From Spiroplasma sp. BIUS-1 (GTDB taxonomy: Bacteria; Bacillota_I; Bacilli_A; Mycoplasmatales; Mycoplasmataceae), in assembly GCF_010365805.1 (NCBI RefSeq), contig NZ_CP048386.1, forward strand, positions 186,001 through 250,000: DNA of 64,000 nt. Direction: 5' to 3'. Shown here piece by piece: positions 1 to 10,848 of the stretch. Each line of letters begins with the position of its first letter. The first letter of the stretch is position 1. The notes beneath the pieces were generated by a model. The model worked only from the letters and a program-made list of their open reading frames with translations, ran no database searches and was not told the origin of the DNA. The translations under genes and the position numbers were made by a program.

Positions 1-66
1 GACATAGATATTGATGTATTTTATGGTGAAACAGGAAATGTTGATACAAAGAAAGAGAGAAAGTAA
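1..66 (+). CDS. 3' end of an unidentified gene
   Basis: The window opens inside an ORF whose last 21 codons are readable (ending ...TKKERK, then TAA at 64-66). The tail is polar and carries no motif I can name. It ends 3 bases before the proS ATG, so the two genes are probably cotranscribed. In other Firmicutes proS often follows rseP or neighbours polC, but nothing here allows that assignment. Confidence 0.6.
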   Translation, partial: DIDIDVFYGETGNVDTKKERK

Positions 67-69
67 ATA

Positions 70-1494
70 ATGGCAAATAAAATGGAAAAAATAACATCAA
101 GAGATATTGATTTTAGTCAATGATATACTGATGTTGTTAAAAATGCTGGTTTAATGGATTATGGTCCAGTAAAAGGAACAATGATTTTTAAACCTCACGG
201 TTATGCAATATGAGAACAAATCCAAAAGTTTGCAGATAGTGAATTTAAAAAATTGGAAGTACAAAATGTTTATTTTCCTCTTTTAATTCCTGAAAAATTA
301 TTTTTAGCTGAAAAAGAACATGTTGAAGGATTTGCTCCAGAATTGGCAACTGTTACAAAAGTTGGTAATAAAGATTTAGGTGAAAACTTATTTATTAGAC
401 CTACAAGTGAAGTTATAATTGCAGACTTTCTATCAAGAGAAATAAAATCTTATAGAGATCTTCCTGTTAAATATAATCAATGAGCTAATGTAATGAGATG
501 AGAAAAAACTACTAGACCATTTTTAAGAAGTAGTGAATTCTTATGACAAGAAGGTCATACTTTCCATTCAAGCAAACAAGAAGCTAAAGAAATGACTTTA
601 GATATCTTGGAAGTTTATAAAAGAATAGCAAACGAAGTTTTATTACTACCTGTTATTGCCGGAAGAAAAACAGAAAAAGAAAAGTTTGCAGGAGCACAAG
701 AAACATACACTATTGAATCTCTTATGTATGATGGTCAGTCATTGCAATCAGGGACAAGTCACTATTTTGGAGATAATTTTGCAAAAGCATTTAATATCAA
801 ATTCCAAAATAAAGAACAAAAAGAAGAAAATGCCTATTCATCAAGTTGAGGGATTTCAACAAGATTGATTGGAGCAATAATTATGACTCACTCTGATGAT
901 TTTGGTTTAGTTTTACCAAGTAAAGTAGCTCCAATTCAAGTGTCTATAATTGCAATTAACGATTCAGATGAAGTTATGAATGTTTCAAATGACTTAAAAT
1001 CAAAATTGGCAAGCGACTATAGAGTAGAGTTGGATAAAACTGATAAATCATTTGGATTTAAAATTTCAGAAGCAGAAATTAAAGGTGTTCCAATTAGAAT
1101 TGAAGTTGGGCCTAGAGATCTAAAAGAAGGTGTTGTTACTATTTCTAGAAGAGACTTAAGAAATAAAGTACAAGTTAAACTAGATGAAGTAGAAACTTAT
1201 ATAAAAAACCAAATAGTAGAACACGACAAAAATCTTTATGAAAAAGCTTTAGAAAATAGAAAAAATAAGACTTTCAAAGCAAATACATTAGAAGAATATA
1301 AAACTATTATTGAAAAAACACCAGGATTTGTTCTTGTTCCGTTTTGTGGTGAAATCGAATGTGAAAATGATGTAAAACAAAAAACATCAACTAACTCAAG
1401 ATGTATTCCAGAAGGTGTTGAGCAAACAAAATCAAAATGTTTTAACTGTAATAAAGACTCTGAATTAATGGTATATTTTGCCAGAGCATATTAA
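70..1494 (+). CDS. proS: Prolyl-tRNA synthetase
   Basis: Class II aminoacyl-tRNA synthetase that charges tRNA-Pro in the cytoplasm. The 474-residue product is the short archaeal/eukaryotic-like form without the bacterial insertion domain. Visible are the motif 2 region (RPTSE followed by ...[18 protein letters not shown]), the catalytic [10 protein letters not shown] loop, and the [10 protein letters not shown] motif 3 region near residue 260. The C-terminal third carries a cysteine set (CGEIEC...CIPEG...CFNC) typical of the zinc-binding tail. Several in-frame TGA codons sit where Trp is conserved. The start at 70 follows the upstream stop by 3 bases. Confidence 0.95.
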
Positions 1495-1522
1495 AAATAG
1501 ATGCATAAGCATCTATTTTTTT
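1495..1522. terminator. Terminator between convergent proS and fic
   Basis: A 10-bp perfect stem (1495-1504 with 1509-1518) with a 4-base loop, flanked by A and T runs, lies between the proS stop and the fic stop. It can work in both directions. Confidence 0.85.
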
Positions 1523-2612
1523 ATCAATCTTTTCCAACAATTAAATCAACAACTCTACTAAATTCATAGTTTTTAGACTCTGGTATTTTTCTCATTTTGT
1601 AAGTTGCTATTAATTCATCAAATAATGATACAAAAGTGGCATCATCTATTTTTTCAAACTGTGGTTTTATTTTAAAGTAAACTCTTGAGAAAGTGAAAAT
1701 GGGATAACGAACCATATAATCCATCATCGCTCTTTTAACTTCTCTGTGAGAACTTTCTTCATCTAAAATCATTTCTCTTTTGATTTCTACAAATAAATCA
1801 TTGGCACTTTCAAAAGTCTTAATGTTTGCATCTAATTGATAAATCAAAAGATCTAAGAAGAATTTTATTCATTTTTGATAATCGTTGCTATCATCTAATT
1901 TTGCTAGAGCTTGATAGTATAAAAATTGCTCATGCAAAATTGCTTTTGATATATAAAAATATGGTTTTGTAGTTAAGTTATATCTATTTAATACAATATT
2001 AAAAAGTATTCTTCCTGTTCTACCATTTCCATCTGTAAATGGGTGTATTTTTTCAAAATAAGCATGTGTAATTGCTGCTTTTACAATTGATTCTAATAAA
2101 TTAGAGCAACCTTCAAATTGTTTAGAGTCATTAATTCAGTCGATAAATTCTACCATGTACTCTTCAACTCTGCTTGGTGGAGGTGGCATATGATTGGCAA
2201 TTTGCACTTGCTTCACTCTTCAAACACCAGGATTGGCATTAATTGCATCAATTGACATCATATTTAAAAATAAATTTCTATGAATATTTAAAATCATTTC
2301 CTTTGTAAAGACTTTGTTTTTAATTAATTCATCATTTGCAAACTTTAAAGCATTAACATAGTTTGAAATTTTTTTACTTAATGGTGTGTTTGCAGCTAAT
2401 AACTCAATATCATTTGTATCGATTCCTTCGATCATATTTGAGTGTCTTGCTTCATATTTTAGAAGTTGCATACTCAAAAATTGAGTATCAAAAGGTGAGT
2501 TATTTAGAAACTGATTATACACTTTAAACTTTTCTAAAATTATATTTGCTTCTTCTTTAAAAGCATGAGGATCAAATTTTATTTCAGAGATTTTGTAAAG
2601 TTCTTTTGCCAT
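1521..2612 (-). CDS. Fic family protein (putative AMP transferase)
   Basis: A 363-residue Fic-domain protein. The core motif HPFTDGNGRTGR is complete (catalytic His, Asp, and both phosphate-binding Arg), so AMPylation or a related nucleotidyl transfer is expected. An N-terminal SNMIEG matches the inhibitory-helix motif (S/T)xxxE(G/N), so it resembles self-inhibited class II Fic proteins. The start is set by GGAGG just before ATGGCA at 2612; an in-frame ATG at 2624 overlaps that ribosome site and was rejected. Reading TGA as Trp moves the stop to TAA at 1521-1523. It stands alone, convergent with proS, and the target protein is unknown. Confidence 0.9.
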
Positions 2613-2644
2613 AATATCCTCCATAAACTTAGTAGTTATAATAG

Positions 2645-2650
2645 ATTATA
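2645..2650 (-). promoter_or_regulatory. -10 box of the fic gene
   Basis: TATAAT on the minus strand about 33 bases before the fic start codon; no clear -35 box. Confidence 0.5.
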
Positions 2651-2716
2651 TCATATCTCAAAAATCTAAAAACTTTTATGAACCTTATGAAAAGTGGTTT
2701 TTAAATTTATCATTGC

Positions 2717-2746
2717 TTGGAATTATTATATTTTTAAAGTTATAAT
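2717..2746 (+). promoter_or_regulatory. Promoter of the DUF402 gene
   Basis: TTGGAA (2717-2722) and TATAAT (2741-2746) are separated by 18 bases. This leaves a 5' UTR of about 80 bases before the ATG at 2834, with a small CACAA/TTGTG hairpin in it. Confidence 0.6.
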
Positions 2747-2833
2747 AATTTTGTATACGGATTCACAATTCATTTGTGCTATTAACGTTATTTGTATCAA
2801 TTATTTAGTGGACAGCTGAAGGGAGGTTTTTGA

Positions 2834-3361
2834 ATGAAATCAAAAACTGGAGATTTAGTTCTTGTTCATGCATATAAACATAGTGGAAAACTATATAGAT
2901 CATGAGAAAAAGTCAGTGTTTTTGAAGAAACAGATGATTATTTAATTTTAATTAACGAAGAAGTATTAATTACTGAAGTTAATGGAAGAAAATGAAAAAC
3001 AAATGAACCAGCTATATGATTCTTTTTTAAGAATAGCTGATATAACATAATATGTATGTTTAAAGAGCGAGGAATTAATTATTATTGTAACTTGGCTTCA
3101 CCGTATATTTTTGAAGAAGATACAGTAAAATATATCGATTACGATTTAGATTTTAAAGTATTTAATGATAACAGTTACAAAATCTTAGATTTAAAAGAGT
3201 TCAACAGAAACAGAATGTCTTGAAATTACTCTGCAGAAATTGTAGATAAAGTTTGAGAAAGTGTTGATGAAATAAAGTCAATGATTAAAAATAAGGTTAA
3301 ACCCTTTGATCATGATTATGTAACTAATATATGAGAAGAATATGAAAAAACTAAAAAATAA
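2834..3361 (+). CDS. DUF402 protein, YgaC-like nucleoside tri-/diphosphatase
   Basis: A 175-residue protein that resembles B. subtilis YgaC along its whole length: the N-terminal HAYKHSGKLYR-W segment, the central WYN-I-M...YYCNLASP stretch and the metal-site region KYIDYDLDFKV...ILDLKEF. Family members hydrolyse nucleoside tri- and diphosphates with acidic residues binding the metal; that activity is inferred here. A strong GGGAGG lies 8 bases before the ATG. It is monocistronic, between its own promoter and a terminator. Confidence 0.88.
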
Positions 3362-3385
3362 AAACTAGCATTAGCTAGTTTTTAT
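3360..3385 (+). terminator. Terminator after the DUF402 gene
   Basis: AAAAACTAGC (3360-3369), loop ATTA, perfect complementary arm 3374-3383, then T-rich sequence. Confidence 0.85.
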
Positions 3386-3410
3386 TTACTAATAACAAAA
3401 GATTATTGGT

Positions 3411-3416
3411 TATAAT
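3411..3416 (+). promoter_or_regulatory. -10 box of lepA
   Basis: TATAAT 30 bases before the lepA start; the -35 region is not distinct. Confidence 0.55.
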
Positions 3417-3445
3417 ATTTAAAGGAATTATGGAGACGATTGTAT

Positions 3446-5248
3446 ATGGATAAATCAAAAATTAGAAATTTTAGTATAATCGCACATATTGATCATGGTA
3501 AATCTACTTTGGCTGACAGAATTTTAGAATTAACTGGAAGTGTTGAAAAAAGAGATATGCAAGCTCAACTTTTGGACTCAATGGATATTGAGAGAGAACG
3601 TGGAATTACAATTAAATTAAACTCAGTCCAATTAAAATATAAAGCAAAAGATGGAGAAGAATATATTTTTCATTTAATAGATACTCCTGGACACGTTGAC
3701 TTTACATATGAAGTTTCAAGAAGTTTGGCTGCTTGTGAAGGAGCACTTCTTGTTGTTGATGCAAGTCAAGGAATTGAAGCTCAAACTTTAGCTAACGTTT
3801 ATTTAGCTTTAGATAATGATTTGGAAATAGTGCCAGTAATCAATAAAGTTGATCTACCTGCAGCAGAACCAGATAGAGTTAAAGAAGAAATAGAAAAAGT
3901 AATTGGAATTGATTGTTCAAATGCACCAATGATAAGTGCAAAAACTGGATTAAATGTAGAAGATGTTTTAGAAGCAATTGTAAACTTCATACCAAGTCCG
4001 TTAGAAGCAGATGATTCAAAACCTTTTAAAGCTTTAATTTTTGACTCTTATTATGACAAGTATAGAGGTGTTATGGTTTCAGTGAGGGTTATGGATGGAA
4101 CTATAAAAGTTGGTCAAACTATCAAAATGATGCAATCTGGTGCAACTTACGAGGTAACAGAACTTGGAGTTAAAACACCATTTGAAATTAAGAAAAATAG
4201 TTTAGAAGCAGGAGAAGTTGGTTGAATCGCAGCTTCAATCAAAACCGTAAGAGATGTTCATGTTGGAGATACAATCACAACAAAAGAAAACAGTGCAACT
4301 GAAGCTCTTCCTGGATATAAAAAATTAAACCCTATGGTTTATTGTGGGATTTATCCAGTAGATACTGCAAGATACAAAGATTTAAAAGAAGCTCTAGAAA
4401 AAATATCTTTAAGTGATGCAAGTTTAGTTTATGAACCAGAGAGCTCTCAATCACTTGGGTTTGGATTTAGATGTGGATTTTTAGGATTATTACATATGGA
4501 TGTTATTCAAGAAAGACTTGAGAGAGAATATGATTTAACTCTAATTGCAACAGCTCCATCAGTAGTTTACAAAGTTACTCAAACAAACGATGAGATTATT
4601 GAAATTGATAACCCAGCATTTTTACCAGATCCTCAAAAAATAAAAACTATTGAAGAACCTTTTGTAAAAGTTACAATAATGACACCAGATCAATATTTAG
4701 GTGATTTAATGGCTTTATGTCAGGATAAAAGAGGTAATTACATTGATATTGAATATATCGATGATACTAGAAGAACTCTTGTGTATGAAATGCCTTTAAA
4801 TGAAATAGTTTTTGATTTCTTTAATAAATTAAAATCAATGTCAAAAGGATATGCTTCATTTGACTATGAATTAATTGGTTATAAAACATCAAAATTAGTA
4901 AAAATGGATATTTTATTAAATGGAGATATTGTTGATGCTCTATCAATAATTGTTCATAAAGACTTTGCACAAGGTAGAGGTAGAGTTTTAACTGAAAAAT
5001 TAAAAGAAATAATACCGAGACAAAACTTTGAAGTACCAATTCAAGCTGCAATTGGTGGAAAAATTATTGCTCGTGAAACTATAAAAGCTATGAGAAAAAA
5101 TGTTTTGGCTAAATGTTATGGGGGAGATATTTCTCGTAAGAAAAAACTTTTAGAAAAACAAAAAGAAGGAAAGAAAAGAATGAAAGCAATTGGTTCTGTG
5201 GAAGTTCCACAAGAAGCATTTATTGCCGTTCTTAAGTTGGATGATTAA
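3446..5248 (+). CDS. lepA: Elongation factor 4 (LepA), ribosome-associated GTPase
   Basis: A 600-residue translational GTPase, the usual LepA length. The G motifs are intact: G1 [10 protein letters not shown]2 RGIT, G3 DTPGH, G4 NKVD, G5 SAKTG. EF-G-like domains follow, and the LepA-specific C-terminal domain ends ...[17 protein letters not shown]. LepA acts on stalled or back-tracked ribosomes or in initiation. ATG at 3446 lies 9-10 bases from GGAGA; the alternative TTG at 3440 is too close to it. The stop is one base from the next ATG, so the acetyltransferase is translationally coupled. Confidence 0.97.
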
Positions 5249-5249
5249 T

Positions 5250-5675
5250 ATGCAATTTTTAATAGATTTTTCAAATGACAACCCAGTATTTGAACAAACA
5301 TCAATAATAAGAGAAGTTGTTTTTTGTGAAGAACAAAAATATCCAAAAGAAGAAGAGTTTGATGAATATGATTCATCTAGTTTTCATGTAATTGGTTTTT
5401 ACAACGATCAACCCGTTGCTTGTGGAAGAATTCTAAAAAAACAAGATGATTGATATTTAGGTAGAATCGCTGTTTTAAAAGAATTTAGGAATAAAGGTTT
5501 GGGTTTAGAGTTGGTAAATTATTTGGTTGAATTTGCAAATTCAAAATTAGAAGCAAAGCACATATATTTAAATGCACAAGAAACTGCAGTTGGTTTATAT
5601 GAAAAAGCAGGATTTAAAATATCATCAGAACCTTTTTATGATGGTGCAATAAAACATTTTAAAATGGTTAGATAA
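5250..5675 (+). CDS. GNAT family N-acetyltransferase
   Basis: A 141-residue single-domain GNAT protein. The acetyl-CoA-binding region reads YLGRIAVLKEFRNKGLGLELV (motif A, RxxGxG type), and the C-terminus has the YEKAGFK motif B. The substrate cannot be read from the sequence. The start lies one base after the lepA stop, with the ribosome site inside lepA, so it is coupled to lepA. Confidence 0.9.
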
Positions 5676-5688
5676 TTCTAATCATTTT

Positions 5689-5719
5689 TTATATAATTTT
5701 GTCTTAGAAAATTATATAA
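5689..5719. promoter_or_regulatory. AT-only 12-bp inverted repeat before a membrane-protein gene
   Basis: TTATATAATTTT (5689-5700) and its exact complement (5708-5719) flank a 7-base loop. It may end the lepA unit, although it lacks GC pairs and a T tail. It also carries a TATAAT-like box on each strand 25-50 bases before the next start codon, so it may be a promoter or operator. Confidence 0.45.
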
Positions 5720-5743
5720 TTAAATATAAAGGTGGGTTTTGGG

Positions 5744-6691
5744 ATGAGAAGAGTAAGAGTTTGAAGATTTATAATAATGTCAATAATATCTATTTGTCTA
5801 ATTTTTGTCATACCATGACTTACTGTTACAAATGATGTAAATGGTTATAAAATCGGTTTTTCAGCAAGTGCGTTTACTACAACAGCAATGTTAATTTTAA
5901 TAAGTGGTATTGCATATTTGGGAGCAGGATTTTTAGCAAATGGTTTAAAAAATAAACCAGGAAAAGTATTTGGTGTTGTTAACGCTGTTATGGGATTTGG
6001 TATTATTGTACTTTTATCAATCCACACATTTATTGGTGGTGTAAACATAGCGTTCAAAATGACATATTTTATGCCTTTATTTTCTCTTCTTACAGTTGAT
6101 TTGGTTTTAGCAATAATTCATATTTCAATTAAGCCAGGAGCACAACAAAACCAAAATGTACAACAAGCTCAAGCTGTTCAAGGACACCAATTTGCAACAA
6201 ATGAAGACTCAAATTCAAATGTAAATATAAGTACTCCTCAAACACAAGATGTTACAGAACTAAAAAACAAAATTCTTAATATGAAAAGTGGTTTGAGCAA
6301 ATCATATGAAGAAGCAATTGATGAAATTGAAAGAACAGGTGCTTTAAGTGGTTTGGATATGTCTGAACTTTTAAAAGAAGATGAACAAGCAGATAAAAAT
6401 AAAATAATTCCTTATTCTGTTGAAGACCAAATGCATTATCAACAACCACAACAACCAGTACAAGTTCAACAACCACAACAATATCAACAACCACAACAAC
6501 CACAACAACCAGTACAACAAGAACCTTATGAACCAAAACACTATACTCCAAGAAGAGAATACGGTTCAAATGTTCAAGATCCACTAGCAAATTCTTCTAG
6601 TGATTATGAAAGCATCCATTCTTCAAGTTTATCTAGAAAAGACTATAAATATACTTCAAGAAGAAATGATATAGATGAAAATAAACATTAG
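5744..6691 (+). CDS. Four-helix membrane protein with a Gln/Pro-rich cytoplasmic tail
   Basis: A 315-residue protein that I do not recognise. Four hydrophobic segments lie at about residues 9-26, 48-66, 75-98 and 107-127. A long polar tail follows, with a short helical patch (TELKNKILNMKSGLSKSYEEAIDEIE, about 165-190) and a Gln/Pro-rich stretch (about 233-262) made of repeated CAA and CCA codons, then a Tyr/Ser/Arg-rich end. The topology places the tail in the cytoplasm, suggesting a scaffold role. The ATG at 5744 follows GGTGGG by about 7 bases. The next gene has a similar plan, so the pair may act together. Confidence 0.8.
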
Positions 6692-6692
6692 A

Positions 6693-6726
6693 GAATTTAA
6701 GCATATTTTTGTTTAAATTCTTTTTT
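6693..6726 (+). terminator. Terminator after the Gln-rich membrane protein
   Basis: GAATTTAA (6693-6700) pairs with TTAAATTC (6713-6720), followed directly by six T. Confidence 0.75.
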
Positions 6727-6754
6727 GTATATTATTTGAAAGAAAGGTGAAAAC

Positions 6755-7621
6755 ATGAAAAAAACAGAAAATAAATCTGAGAAGAAAAAACTTAAGAAAA
6801 TAAACTTCAGAAATTTCAAAACAGGATCTGTTCTTTTTATGATTTTATTAAGTATTTTTAGGATAGCTATGATTGTATTTTGACTTATAGCTCCAGTTGT
6901 ATTAGCATTCAACCTAGCTTTTGATGATGGGATAAGAAATCTTATCAACTATATTTGAACTCTTATTTTATTGGATGGTAATGTACATAAAGCAACAGAT
7001 ATCACAATCAATGTTGCAGCTCCGTTGATGTGATTTTTATCTCTAATAATAATGTTGGTTGCAAGTGTAAAACCATTCTTTAATAAAAGAACTTGATCTC
7101 AAAGAGCTTATTTAGCATTTAACTATATCTTTTGACCAGTTCTTTTTATAAGTATAATTTATGGAATTTACTTTACTATTCCTTTTTATGAATCAGGTTT
7201 AGCAACAAGTCCAACAGATCCAAATCAAGATCCTATATGACAAGCTTGAAATTCATTGCAATTAACATTTAGACCTTTTAGTGGTTGAATGATAGCTATA
7301 CAATGTGTGTTTATAGTTTTCATAATTTTTGGTATTTTTTCAATATTTGAAGCAATAATGGTTAAAAAAATGAAGTTAGACTATAGTGATTTTGTTGTTA
7401 GAGAAACAAATCAAAGAAGTTTGGTAAATCAAGTAATTGAAGGAAAAATAGAGTTTGGAGAATTTAATCCAGATGAAGTTGATAAAGAAATTAAAAGAGT
7501 TAGAAATGAAACAATAGCAGAAGAAAAAAGATTAAAATTTGAAGCTATGCAAAAAGCAGAAGAAGAAAGAAAAGAACGCAAAGAAGCAAAAAAACAAAAA
7601 AGAAAAAAGGGAAAGAAGTAA
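6755..7621 (+). CDS. Four-helix membrane protein with a charged coiled tail
   Basis: A 288-residue unrecognised membrane protein. The N-terminus is Lys-rich (MKKTENKSEKKKLKK), four hydrophobic segments follow (about 27-52, 88-106, 119-143, 176-203), and the C-terminal 50 residues are almost all Lys, Glu, Arg and Ala, which predicts a charged helix or coiled coil in the cytoplasm. AAAGGTG lies 7-8 bases before the ATG. Its stop abuts the ATG of the metalloprotease gene with no gap, so these two are coupled. Confidence 0.8.
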
Positions 7622-8290
7622 ATGAAACAAAAAAAGACTCTCAGCTATAAAGGTCAAAAAATTGAATATTTTTTAACTTTGAGAGATCAAAAGTTTATAA
7701 GATTAAAGTTGGAAGATACAAATATATATGTTTCAGCACCTTTTCAAGTTTTTGACTTTGAAATAGAGCAACTAATTTACAAAAATATTCATAAAATACA
7801 AAAAATAATAGATTATAGAGAAAAGCATAAATTTTTCTCTATTGAAAAAGATGGTTTCATAAAAATAAACAACGAAAAAATCCCAGCTAAGTTTGAAAAA
7901 GAAATCGATATTAAAAATAAAACGAGTTTTAAATTATATGAGAGTGAAGAAGATACAGTCAAAGCGATGTACAAAAAACTTGCAATCATTTACAAAGACT
8001 ATTTTCAAGAATCTGTTGACAGAAATAAACAAATTATGGATTTAGACTTTAAAAATTTGACTATCAAATCTATGAAGGGTAAATGAGGGGTTTGTTATCC
8101 TGAAAAATCAAAAATTGTATTAAATACACGCTTATTGCATTTTCCAAAGGAAGCTTTGGATTATGTTGTTATACATGAACTTAGTCACCTTGTTCACAAA
8201 AACCATTCTAAGGATTTTTGAAGACATGTAGAGAAATATATGCCAAATTATAAAAACATAAGTGAAATTTTAAAAGTAAATGTTTTATAA
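7622..8290 (+). CDS. YgjP/SprT-like zinc metallopeptidase (M48-type, DUF45)
   Basis: A 222-residue protein with the zinc motif HELSH at about residue 185, followed by HKNHSKDFW, the arrangement of YgjP-like (DUF45, WLM-related) peptidases, where two His of HExxH and a third downstream His bind zinc. The N-terminal half (LTLRDQKFIRLKLED...IYVSAPF) matches the beta-rich start of the family. It has no signal peptide, so it should act in the cytoplasm; its substrate is unknown. It begins at the base after the upstream stop. Confidence 0.85.
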
Positions 8291-8320
8291 AGTATAATAA
8301 ATCTATGGAGAAATAAAATC

Positions 8321-9301
8321 ATGGGATGAAGACGCGAATTTAAAAAAATGAAAAAAGAAACCCAAAAGAAATCAAGCATTTTTGATTACTCTGATGGTAT
8401 TTCAAGCAACATTATATGAAATAGGTCAATGAACTCAGCAAATCACTGAGTCATTGAAACTTTACTTTCTGAAATTTCAAGTTTTAATAAAGACATAAAA
8501 GAAGTTTTGAGTATCCAAGAACTTCCAGAAGAATTAGAGACTTATACTTGAAAAATAGACTCTATTTCTACTGTGGAAAATTTTTATTCTTATCCAATGA
8601 CAAGTTATTTTAAAGAAACATACAATAGCATTTCTGAAAGATTAGGTAATTATGAAGCTGCTTTAATTGTGGCTGCTTTAACAAAATTCGCATACTATAC
8701 AACAGAAAAATTTTGAAAAGTTTTTAATTATACCTTTGCAAATAAAGATATAAATGAAAAACCTTTATTAAGGGTTTTTGAAGTTATGCAAAGAACTTCA
8801 ATGGATTCTGTTAATGGGATAATTGAAAAAGCTTTTCTATTGATTGATAGAAAAGAGTTAGACCCTTATAAACATCACTTATTGATAGAAGAAATAATTG
8901 ATTTAGGAGATGATTTCACTTATCACTGATCAAGAATGTTAGACCAAGTGGTTGATTTAACAGTTGAAACTTTTGTTTTCCAAAATGAATATGGACAAGG
9001 AAATTCTTCAACATATTCTTCAACATACTCAGATTTTTTTGGAGGAGATGACGAAGATATCGATGATTTCTTTGAGAAAACAAAAACTATGGTTTTCAAT
9101 GATGAAGTTAATGATGCTTTCGCATACTTTGGTATTTCAAAAATGGCAAAACCAGATGAGTTCAAAAAAATATATAGAAAAATGGCAAAACAGTTCCATC
9201 CAGATTTAAATCCAGATCCTTCGGCTGCTATTGAAATGAAAAAAATTAATATGTTTAAAGAAATTGTCGAACAATATTATGACAAATATGACATAGTTTA
9301 G
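8321..9301 (+). CDS. Protein with C-terminal J domain (DnaK co-chaperone-like)
   Basis: A 326-residue protein. Residues 1-200 are helical and match nothing I know; a Ser/Tyr-rich and acidic linker (about 225-255) follows, and the C-terminus is a J domain with HPD at 293-295 (KKIYRKMAKQFHPDLNPD). J domains stimulate the ATPase of DnaK; here the domain sits at the C-terminus and there is no Gly/Phe or zinc-finger region, so it is not DnaJ itself. GGAG lies 10 bases before the ATG. It leads a cluster of four close genes (8321-11298), so its DnaK recruitment may serve the three downstream proteins. Confidence 0.85.
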
Positions 9302-9318
9302 AAATGGGGAAATTATTT

Positions 9319-10014
9319 ATGCAAAAACAAGTTTGAAATAATTTATTCGAAGCGTCACAAAATTTAATAACAAATTTTTCTGAGGATTCAGACAAATTAT
9401 TAACTTCTGTTAAGGAGTTTAGTGAAAAGTTAGTTGCTTTTTCTGAAGTTTATTTTTCAGATAGAGAAGAATTCTTTAAATTTTTAAAAAGCAAGTACAG
9501 TAACTTTTATATGCAAGCAACATCTATAGTATCAAATGCAGACTCAGTTTCTGTCATTATGCAATTAAATGAAGGGGTAAATGATTATTTAATTTTAATA
9601 AACCTATTTAGACAATTGCTTGTAACTCTTGATGCACTTACAAGTGATTATTGATTAAGGGTTGCTGAAAAAGTGAAAGATGCCAAGTTTATCAAAATGG
9701 TAATTGGAATTTCAAACGAAGCTAGATTTGAAGATGAACAAGAAGTTTCGGGATATATTTTAAAAACTTTAGAAAAAAATAGAATAAAAGAAAATGATTT
9801 TTTCAAAAATTGCATGAATAAAGAATTGTGAAATGAAATTAAATTATTAGAAGAGAAAATATTAAATAAACCTGATGGAGATTTTGAATACTTTAAAGAG
9901 TTACTTCAAAAATCTGATCATTTAGCAGATGATATGGTAATAAATTTATGAGCTATTTTGGCTATAAATATTAGTTATTTAGAATTTTTAAATGATATTG
10001 TGGGTGAAAATTAA
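9319..10014 (+). CDS. Hypothetical helical protein of the J-domain cluster
   Basis: A 231-residue protein with no family I recognise. It is acidic and predicted mostly helical, with no signal peptide or membrane segment. TGA codons encode several Trp (residue 6, for example). It starts 17 bases after the J-domain gene, with GGGGAA as ribosome site, and its TAA overlaps the next ATG (TAATG), so it is translated with the next gene. Even base composition with its neighbours argues against recent transfer. Confidence 0.75.
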
Positions 10015-10832
10015 TGGGTATCAACATAAAAGAATATGAAGAGTACAGTTTTATACAAAATGATTTAATAAGTAAGGAAATGTTTATTTTATACTCTATT
10101 TTTGGAGAGGATAGTAAATTTTTAAAGTCTATTCAAAACCAATGATTTGAAAATAAAGATGTAGAAAAATTTAGAGAGTACATCGAGTTTAAATTTGATG
10201 AAATAGAAGTTAAACAAAAGCCTCAAGTTGATAGAGACAGTCTTAGTTGCCTATTAAGAATGATGTCTATTTGTGATTGTTTTTATGAGTATGAGTTTTT
10301 ATATGAATCTACAAAAGAATTATTTATTGAATCTAAAAGAGAAACTATAAGTAACTTAAAAACATACGAATACGCTTTCAATGAGTTTTTTGATTTAAAT
10401 CACAAAGCGTTTTTAGAAGAATTAGATACATTAAGAATTTCTCCAAAGTATGCTCAAATAGTTAAAGATATAAAAACAACTATCAACAGAATTTCTGAAA
10501 TTGATGAATATAGACTTAAGTTAAGAGAAAGTTATAAAGTAAATGATTTGATGAGTGATTTATTAGACATATTAGAAGATGATGATGACAATTCTTTTGA
10601 GTTTGGTTCAGATGAAGAAGTTATTCTTTATAATTTTTCAATATATCATTCAACTAAGATGTATTTTTCGCTTTTATTAAGAGAATACATAATTTTAGAA
10701 GAAGAAAGAATTAATGATACAACAATAGATGAGTTCAAGCCATTAATAGATGAAGAAGAACTTAGAATGTCAGAGACAAAAATGATTTCTGATCAAAGCA
10801 AAGAGATTTTTTACAAAACTTTAAAAAACTAA
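10014..10832 (+). CDS. Hypothetical acidic protein of the J-domain cluster
   Basis: A 272-residue cytoplasmic protein that I do not recognise. It is strongly acidic, with an Asp run near residue 187 (LEDDDDNSFEFGSDEE), and looks helical throughout. The ATG overlaps the stop of the upstream gene by one base, which signals translational coupling, and another gene of the cluster follows within 16 bases. A physical complex with its neighbours is plausible but inferred from order alone. Confidence 0.75.
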
Positions 10833-10848
10833 AAAGGAGTTGAGTGTC

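Noticed and set aside
6276-6590. Antisense ORF over the Gln-rich tail of the 5744 gene
   Set aside because: It encodes a Val/Leu run that is the mirror of CAA/CCA repeats, and has no ribosome site.
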